Position numbers and translations under genes: made by a program. Below, piece after piece: positions 25,251 to 30,557 of a stretch of DNA of 30,557 nucleotides. The stretch spans positions 1 through 30,557 of the forward strand of contig CAYTLW010000094.1 in assembly GCA_964438735.1 (NCBI GenBank). Reading direction: 5' to 3'. The notes below the pieces were generated by a model. The model worked only from the letters and a program-made list of their open reading frames with translations. It did no database searches and had not been told where the DNA came from. This DNA comes from CAYTLW01 sp964438735 (GTDB lineage Bacteria > Myxococcota_A > UBA9042). Within the stretch, counting starts at the first letter, position 1, and the number at the start of each line of letters is the position of its first letter.

Positions 25251-28200
25251 TCAGCGCACGTATACCTTCATGTGATTCTGGCCGGTGCCGGCGGCGCCCT
25301 TGTTCAGGCCGAGCCCCCAGCCGAAGCCCACGCTGGGCCGTTCGCTGCCGCCGCTGCCGACGATGGGGCCCAGACCCGAGGTGGCGCCCGGGTCATCGAA
25401 TGGGCAGGGGTTGTTGTTCTTGGCGCTCCACGCCGGTCCCCAGCCGGCGTCGTTATCGCCGCAGGCGGTCGGTTTGCCATCGTGGTCGTGGGCGTTGAAG
25501 TAGAGCCGCGTCTCGCAGAGGTTGCCCCCCACCTTCAATGTACCCGCGCTCACCGGTGTGCCCGTGCCGGCCTTGTGACAGACGGGTCCGCCGATCTTGT
25601 TGATGTGCTCGGCCAGCGATGCCTTGCCATCGCCGACCTTGTGGTACGCCGCCCAGACGCTCGAGGGCGCGTGCACGAATAACACGTCGGTGAACTTCAG
25701 GTCGTGCAGGGCGGACACCTTGAAGTCCTTGTGCAGTGAATCGGCGCTGCCAAAGATGGCCTTGTTGGTGGTCCAATAGGTGCGGTTATTCCAGGTCCAG
25801 GTGTGCTTGCCGTCGTCGCTGGAGACCGCCACCAGGGTCCAGCCGCCGCCATCGAGCGTCGTCTCGCAGCGGGTGGCATAGGGCGCCTGCTTGCCGACGC
25901 CATCGCTGTCGATCATGTAGAGCCCGGCGGGAGCGCCCTTGGCCAGCGCTTTGCAGCTGCCGTAGACCTCGACGGTGCAATCCTTGGCGCAGCCATCGCC
26001 ACTGGCCTGGTTGCCGTCGTCGCAGGCCTCGCCCTTTTCGAGCTTTCCGTTGCCACATCCGGGCGGCGGCACCAGGCGCACATAGACCTGGATGTAGTTC
26101 TCGGCAGCGTTGGCCTTGCCGGTGTTCAGACCCAGGGCTCGGCCGAAGCCCAGCGCCGGGTATTCCAGGTTGCCGTTGTTGAACAGCGGGCCCAGGCCGC
26201 CCGAGGTGCCGGGGTCATCGAAGTGGCAACTCACCGAATTGTCGCGCCCGTTGAAGGCGGGCCCGTAGGTGTGCTCGTTGTCGCCACAATTGGCGCTGCC
26301 ATCCTTGTCCAGCGGCGACCAGTACAGTTTGTCGTTGCACAGCTTGCCGGCGACCTTCAGGTTGCCAGCCACCTTGGCAAACCCATCCTTGGCCGGGTCG
26401 AGGCATTTCGGCCCGCCGAACGCGGTCAAAATGGCCGCCAACGTGCTCTTGCCATCGCCGACCAGGTAGGTCGTCCAGACCTGGGAGGGGCGGTGGATGA
26501 AGAGCACCTCCTGCACCGGCAATACGTGGTAGGCCGGCGACTTCAAGTCCTTGTTGGCGGCGGTCGGGCTGCCGAAGGTCTTGGTATTGGTCGTCCAGTA
26601 GGTGCGATTATTCCACGTCCAGTTGTTCTGGCCATCGCTGCTGGAGACGGCCACCAGGGTCCAGCCACCGCCGTCATGGCCCATGTCGCAGACGACCTGG
26701 TACGGGGCGCCTTTGCCGCCCTTGCCGTCCGGATCGATCCAGTGCAGGCCGGTCTTGGCGCCGGTCTTCAGGTCTCGCAATTCGCTGCAGGAGGTCGCCG
26801 GATGGTCCTTGGTGCCGGCGATGCATTGCCCCTTCTTGCACAGGCCCGCGGCGCCGCATTTCACCCCATCGAGCATGCCGTGCTGGCAGCCCTTGGCCGC
26901 GTCGCAGCTGTCCTTGCTGCATGGGTTGCCATCATCGCAGTCGATGGCCTTGCCTTCGCACTTGCCCGCGATGCAGGTATCGCCGGTGGTGCAGACTGTG
27001 CCGTCGCTGCAGGGGCCGGGTTTGGCGACGGCTTTGCAGCCGGCGCCAGCGTCACAGTAGTTGAGCGTGCAGCCATTGCCGTCATCACACTTCAGCGGCT
27101 TGCCCGCGCAGCTGCCCTTGCTGCAGGCGTCGCCTGTGGAGCAGGCGTTGCCATCTGAACAGGTCACGGCGTTGGGCAGGAAGACGCAGCCGGTCTTCTG
27201 GTCGCAGCCGTCGTCGGTGCACAGGTTGCCGTCTGCGCAGGGCAGGGCCTTGCCGGCCTTGCAGGCGCCCGCGCTGCAGATGTCGCCTGCGGTGCAGACG
27301 CTGCCATCGTCGCAGGGCAGGTTGTTGGGTTTGCTCGTGCAGCCGCTGGCGGGCAGGCAAAGGTCCGTGGTGCACGGGTTCTTGTCGTCGCAGGTCGCCG
27401 GCGGTCCGGTGGCACAGGCGCTGTCCTTGCAGACGTCGCCGAGTGTGCAGGCGTTGCCGTCGGTGCAGGTGGCGGTGGCGGGCAGGAAGACGCAACCCGC
27501 CGCCTTGGCGCAGCTGTCCACCGTGCAGGCGTTGCCATCGGAGCACGAGATCTTGGCGCCCGAGGTGCAGGCGCCGCCCTTGCAGGTGTCGCCGCTGGTG
27601 CATTTATCGCCATCGTTGCAGGGCAAGGTATTGGGCACGTTCTTGCAGCCCTGTCCGGGGTCGCAGGTGGGCTTGGTGCAGGGGTTGCCGTCATCGCATT
27701 CGGGCGCCTTGCCGGGCACACAGCTGCCGGCCTTGCAGTGGTCGGCCAGGGTGCACTTGTTGCCGTCGTCGCAGGGTTTGTTGTTGTTGGCGTGCGCGCA
27801 GCCTGTCTTCTTGTCGCAGATGTCGTCGGTGCAGGGGTTGCCGTCGGCGCAATCGGGCGCCTTGCCCGGCTTGCAGGCGCCGGCGGCGCAGACGTCGCCA
27901 GATGTGCAAGCGTTGCCATCGTCGCAGGGCAGCGTGTTGTTGCTGTTTTTGCAGCCGCTGGCCGGCTGGCAGTGATCGGTGGTGCAGGGTTTGCCGTCGT
28001 CGCAGTCGGGCGCCTTGCCGGGCACGCAGGCGCCGGCGGCGCAGACGTCCTTGACCGTGCAGGCGTTGCCGTCGCTGCAGGGCGCGGTGTTGGGCGCCGA
28101 GATGCAGCCCTTGACCTCGTCGCAGCCATCGTCCGTGCACGGGTTGCCATCATCGCAGCCCTTGGTCTTGCCCTTGGCGCACTTGCCGTCGGCGCAGGTG

Positions 28201-29147
28201 TCCAGGACGGTGCAGGGGCTTCCGTCATCGCAGGGCGCGGTGTTGGGCGCGTGCACGCAGCCGGTCTCGGCCTTGCAGCTGTCATCGGTGCAGGGGTTGC
28301 CGTCGTTGCAGCCCACGGTCGGGCCCGAGGCGCATTTGCCGCCGGCACAGGTGTCGCCGCCGGTGCAGGCGTCGCCATCGTCGCAGGGGGCGCTGTTGTC
28401 GGCGTGGGCGCAGCCGGTGGCAGCCACGCAGGAGTCTGTGGAGCAGGGGTTCTTGTCGTCGCAGTCCACCGCGCCACCGCCGACACATTTGCCCGCACCG
28501 CAGGCGTCGCCTGAGGTACAGGCGTCGCCGTCGTCACAGGCTGCAGAGTTGGCCGTGTGGCCGCAGCCCTTGGCGGGATCGCAGCTGTCGTCGGTGCAGA
28601 CGTCGCCGTCATCGCAATCGGCGCTGCCGCCGCCGGCGCACTTGCCGCCGGTGCATTGCTCGCCTGCGGAGCAGGGATTGCCGTCTTCGCACTCGCCCCC
28701 ATCGGGCACCGGTGCGGCCACGCATTTGCCGTCTGTACAGACCAGCTCGTGGCAGGGCTCCAGCAGGATGGGCGCATCATCGCAATCGGTGTCCATGGTG
28801 CAGCCGGGGTCGGCCGCATCTTCGGCGTCGTCCGCCACATCGTCGGGATCGGGCGCGTCGGTGGGACCACCATCACCCGCCTTGGTGTCGTCGGCGGCGG
28901 CGCTGTCGGCCGCGCTCGTATCGACGGCGACGGGCACGTCTGCGACCGGCACATCGGTCTTTGCGGCCACATCGGACGTGGCGCCCCCGTCGACGACTCC
29001 GGCGGTGTCGGCGGCCACATCCTTGGCCTTGGCGTCGACCCCTGCCGGCCCCACGACCGTGGTGTCTTCACCGCAGCCGGCGGCGACCAGGCCGGCGAAT
29101 ACGACGATGGCGATGACCTGCCATCCCAAGGAGCTGCGGGTGCGCAT
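25251..29147 (-). CDS. Cys-module lipoprotein with two fibrinogen/intelectin-like domains
   Basis: This encodes 1298 residues. The signal peptide ends in VAAGC (Cys25). Residues 26-115 are an Ala/Asp/Val-rich spacer (DAKAKDVAADTAG and similar). Residues ~145-765 hold 24 Cys half-modules that alternate perfectly, A (C-x5-C-x5-C) then B (C-x5-C-x4-C), making 12 di-modules. Two homologous C-terminal domains follow (about 782-1024 and 1060-1298), each with an IDPDG/IDSDG start, a GGGWTLVAVSS core, WTWNNRTYWTTN and a terminal (Q/K)VYVR. This is the fibrinogen-related or intelectin-like pattern, known for binding sugars or acetyl groups. Between them lies a DUF4215/myxobacterial Cys-rich module (GCGNGKLEKGEACDDGN...SGDGC). 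The product is probably a surface stalk with a paired lectin-like head; binding is inferred. The ATG at 29147 has AGGAGG 5 bases upstream; a longer frame from 29237 lacks a signal peptide at its start. Confidence 0.87.
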   Translation of the reverse strand: MRTRSSLGWQVIAIVVFAGLVAAGCGEDTTVVGPAGVDAKAKDVAADTAGVVDGGATSDVAAKTDVPVADVPVAVDTSAADSAAADDTKAGDGGPTDAPDPDDVADDAEDAADPGCTMDTDCDDAPILLEPCHELVCTDGKCVAAPVPDGGECEDGNPCSAGEQCTGGKCAGGGSADCDDGDVCTDDSCDPAKGCGHTANSAACDDGDACTSGDACGAGKCVGGGAVDCDDKNPCSTDSCVAATGCAHADNSAPCDDGDACTGGDTCAGGKCASGPTVGCNDGNPCTDDSCKAETGCVHAPNTAPCDDGSPCTVLDTCADGKCAKGKTKGCDDGNPCTDDGCDEVKGCISAPNTAPCSDGNACTVKDVCAAGACVPGKAPDCDDGKPCTTDHCQPASGCKNSNNTLPCDDGNACTSGDVCAAGACKPGKAPDCADGNPCTDDICDKKTGCAHANNNKPCDDGNKCTLADHCKAGSCVPGKAPECDDGNPCTKPTCDPGQGCKNVPNTLPCNDGDKCTSGDTCKGGACTSGAKISCSDGNACTVDSCAKAAGCVFLPATATCTDGNACTLGDVCKDSACATGPPATCDDKNPCTTDLCLPASGCTSKPNNLPCDDGSVCTAGDICSAGACKAGKALPCADGNLCTDDGCDQKTGCVFLPNAVTCSDGNACSTGDACSKGSCAGKPLKCDDGNGCTLNYCDAGAGCKAVAKPGPCSDGTVCTTGDTCIAGKCEGKAIDCDDGNPCSKDSCDAAKGCQHGMLDGVKCGAAGLCKKGQCIAGTKDHPATSCSELRDLKTGAKTGLHWIDPDGKGGKGAPYQVVCDMGHDGGGWTLVAVSSSDGQNNWTWNNRTYWTTNTKTFGSPTAANKDLKSPAYHVLPVQEVLFIHRPSQVWTTYLVGDGKSTLAAILTAFGGPKCLDPAKDGFAKVAGNLKVAGKLCNDKLYWSPLDKDGSANCGDNEHTYGPAFNGRDNSVSCHFDDPGTSGGLGPLFNNGNLEYPALGFGRALGLNTGKANAAENYIQVYVRLVPPPGCGNGKLEKGEACDDGNQASGDGCAKDCTVEVYGSCKALAKGAPAGLYMIDSDGVGKQAPYATRCETTLDGGGWTLVAVSSDDGKHTWTWNNRTYWTTNKAIFGSADSLHKDFKVSALHDLKFTDVLFVHAPSSVWAAYHKVGDGKASLAEHINKIGGPVCHKAGTGTPVSAGTLKVGGNLCETRLYFNAHDHDGKPTACGDNDAGWGPAWSAKNNNPCPFDDPGATSGLGPIVGSGGSERPSVGFGWGLGLNKGAAGTGQNHMKVYVR
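26880..28700 (-). repeat. Twelve tandem A/B Cys di-modules
   Basis: Units of about 145-150 bases each encode an A half (C-x5-C-x5-C-x3-5-C) and a B half (C-x5-C-x4-C-x5-C). I counted 24 half-modules with no break in the A-B alternation, starting with CEDGNPCSAGEQC and ending with CDDGNPCSKDSC. Confidence 0.8.
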
Positions 29148-29152
29148 CTTGG

Positions 29153-29158
29153 CCTCCT
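29153..29158 (-). promoter_or_regulatory. Shine-Dalgarno site AGGAGG
   Basis: AGGAGG on the minus strand lies 5 bases before the ATG at 29147. It fixes the start of the fibrinogen-like lipoprotein. Confidence 0.7.
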
Positions 29159-29190
29159 GAGCACGCCGAAGGGGCAGCGCGCGGGCTTGA

Positions 29191-29199
29191 ATGATAACA
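29191..29199 (-). promoter_or_regulatory. Candidate extended -10 promoter
   Basis: The minus strand reads TGTTATCAT: an extended TGn followed by TATCAT, 5 of 6 to TATAAT. No good -35 is visible, which extended -10 promoters can tolerate. The leader to the ATG at 29147 would be about 37 bases and includes the AGGAGG. Confidence 0.4.
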
Positions 29200-29236
29200 G
29201 AAGGCGCGGGTACAAACCGGTCGTTGCCCGATCTCA

Positions 29237-29265
29237 TTGCGGGAATCCACGCACGCGGCTAGATT
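29237..29265 (+). promoter_or_regulatory. Candidate promoter for the MFS gene
   Basis: TTGCGG (29237-29242) and TAGATT (29260-29265) are exactly 17 bases apart. The start point would be near 29272, about 24 bases before the ATG at 29296, with GGAGA (29281-29285) in the leader. Confidence 0.4.
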
Positions 29266-29295
29266 GCACGACCCGCCGTCGGAGACACGCGCCAT

Positions 29296-30557
29296 ATGAC
29301 CGGAACCCCCGCTCGAGAAAGCGGCAGCACGCCGCAGTCCACCCGTCTGACCGGCTACCACTGGCGCCTGCTGGTCTTCCTCAGCGTGGCGACCTTTTTC
29401 GAGGGCTATGACTTTATGGCCCTGACCCAGATCCTGCCGCAGGTGCGGGCGGAGTTGGGTCTTTCGCCGGCCCAGGCCGGGCTGATGATCGGCGCCATCA
29501 ACGTCGGCACCGTGGTCGCCTGGCTGCTGGTCCGCAAGGCCGACCGCTGGGGTCGCCGCAAGGTGATGATGCTGACCATCCTCGGCTACACCCTGTTCAC
29601 CTTCCTGACCGGCTTGAGTTTCGATGTCTGGACCTTCGGCGTCTGCCAGTTCCTCGCCCGCCTCTTCCTGATCGGCGAGTGGGCGACCTCCATGGTCTAC
29701 GCCGCCGAAGAGTTTCCCAGCGACCGTCGGGGCACGATTATCGGCGTGATCCAGGCCTTCTCGAGCCTGGGATCCATCGTCTGCGCCGGTGTGGTGCCCC
29801 TGCTGCTGCACACCGCCTGGGGCTGGCGCTCGGTCTATTTCGTCGGCGTGATCCCGCTGGTCCTGCTCGCCTTTGCCCGCCGCAACCTCAAGGAGACGCG
29901 CCGCTTCGAGGAGATGAACAAAGCCGAGAACAAGCAGCCGGCGCGGCCCATGACGTACATCCTCCGCACGCCCTACCGCAAGCGACTGCTTCAGTTGGCG
30001 GTGGTCTGGGGCTTCACCTACCTGTGCACCCAGAACGCGGTCACCTTCTGGAAGGAGTTCGCCCTGGCCGAGCGCGGCTGGACGGACGGCGACGTGGGCA
30101 TCGCCATCACCATCGCCGCGGTCGCCTCCATGCCGCTTGTCTTCGCCGCCGGCAAGCTGCTCGACATGATCGGCCGCAAGCGCGGCGCCGTGCTCATCTT
30201 CAGCGTCACCTCGCTGTCCGTCGTCGCCGCCTACACGCTGGAGGGCCGCTGGCCGCTCACCTTCGCGCTCATGGGCGCCATCTTCGGCGTCAGCGCGGTG
30301 CTGCCGGTGCTCAACGCCTACACGGCCGAGCTCTTCCCCACCGACCTGCGCGGCGACGCATTCGCCTGGTCCAACAACCTGCTCGGCCGCATCGGCTACG
30401 TCTTCGGCCCGGTGTTGGTGGGCGTAGCCGCCAGCTCGACCGGTTGGGGCCTGGCGGTGAGCGCGACCGCGATCTTCCCGATGGTGGCCCTGGCGGTGAT
30501 CCTGATGGTCTTCCCCGAGACGCGGGGCAAGGAGCTGGAGGCGACGTCGGCGCTCTA
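29296..30557 (+). CDS. MFS transporter, sugar-porter-like
   Basis: 420 residues are visible, and the window ends on TA, almost certainly the first two bases of a stop codon, so the protein is essentially complete. It shows about 12 hydrophobic segments, the loop motif DRWGRRK after the second segment, the repeated form DMIGRKRG in the second half, and the C-terminal PETRGKELE signature of the sugar porter/metabolite:H+ symporter branch. Acidic residues in the first segments (FFEGYDFMAL) are typical of proton-coupled members. The substrate cannot be told; sugars, organic acids and aromatic acids are all transported by relatives. The gene is divergent from the fibrinogen-like lipoprotein gene with a 148-base gap holding candidate promoters for both. 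No functional link to the neighbours is evident. Confidence 0.87.
   Translation, partial: MTGTPARESGSTPQSTRLTGYHWRLLVFLSVATFFEGYDFMALTQILPQVRAELGLSPAQAGLMIGAINVGTVVAWLLVRKADRWGRRKVMMLTILGYTLFTFLTGLSFDVWTFGVCQFLARLFLIGEWATSMVYAAEEFPSDRRGTIIGVIQAFSSLGSIVCAGVVPLLLHTAWGWRSVYFVGVIPLVLLAFARRNLKETRRFEEMNKAENKQPARPMTYILRTPYRKRLLQLAVVWGFTYLCTQNAVTFWKEFALAERGWTDGDVGIAITIAAVASMPLVFAAGKLLDMIGRKRGAVLIFSVTSLSVVAAYTLEGRWPLTFALMGAIFGVSAVLPVLNAYTAELFPTDLRGDAFAWSNNLLGRIGYVFGPVLVGVAASSTGWGLAVSATAIFPMVALAVILMVFPETRGKELEATSAL

Noticed and set aside
26880..28700. Calcium-binding thrombospondin type 3-like repeats, suggested by the Asp-rich CDDGN motifs.
   Set aside because: The D-x-D-x-D-G spacing of TSP3 loops is not kept, and the Cys density and alternation point to a disulfide module instead. 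Metal binding cannot be judged from sequence.

Overview
The window is GC-rich (roughly two thirds G+C by eye) with strong third-position G/C bias. It looks like a Myxococcota-type (former Deltaproteobacteria) genome, probably a metagenomic contig. The clues are giant secreted lipoproteins made of tandem Cys-rich 'CDDGNPCT' modules, a DUF4215-like CGNG...CDDGN...SGDGC module, NHL propellers, fibrinogen-like and DUF1554-like heads, and Hanks-type Ser/Thr kinases, one fused to pentapeptide repeats. This placement is inferred from protein style; no rRNA or marker gene is present. The first ~75 bases contain C13 and C27 homopolymers and look like a contig-end artefact.

Layout. (1) 112-996 (+): 5'-incomplete lipoprotein, convergent with (2) 1003-1836 (-), a hypothetical protein. 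(3) 2060-3604 (+): Cys-rich lipoprotein. (4) 3700-5064 (+): membrane-anchored UshA/5'-nucleotidase-like protein whose metal-binding motifs look degenerate. (5) 5168-11282 (+): ~2037-residue Cys-module lipoprotein interrupted by one extra C at 10523-10526. (6) 11375-17026 (+): 1883-residue lipoprotein with Cys modules, three six-unit NHL propellers and a C-terminal DUF1554-like domain. (7) 17126-20119 (+): Ser/Thr kinase with TM segment and pentapeptide-repeat region. (8) 20123-20509 (-): small BON-LysM protein. (9-11) 20607-25239 (+): apparent operon of a receiver-PAS-degenerate histidine kinase, a soluble Ser/Thr kinase and a lipoprotein of unknown function. (12) 25251-29147 (-): lipoprotein with 12 Cys di-modules and two fibrinogen/intelectin-like domains. 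(13) 29296 to the window end (+): MFS transporter, complete except for the last base of its probable stop codon.

The main theme is a set of surface lipoproteins sharing one disulfide-rich stalk design but carrying different outer parts: none visible in (5), propellers plus DUF1554 in (6), and tandem fibrinogen-like domains in (12). In (6) and (12) the stalk has a strict two-beat rhythm, half-module A (C-x5-C-x5-C) followed by half-module B (C-x5-C-x4-C). In (6) each propeller sits exactly at an A-to-B junction. These genes lie beside signalling genes (two Ser/Thr kinases and a receiver protein with a disabled kinase core). A cell-surface adhesion or recognition role is plausible but is inference. 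No RNA genes, mobile elements, CRISPR arrays or clear intrinsic terminators were seen, and no gene-free stretch exceeds about 225 bases.
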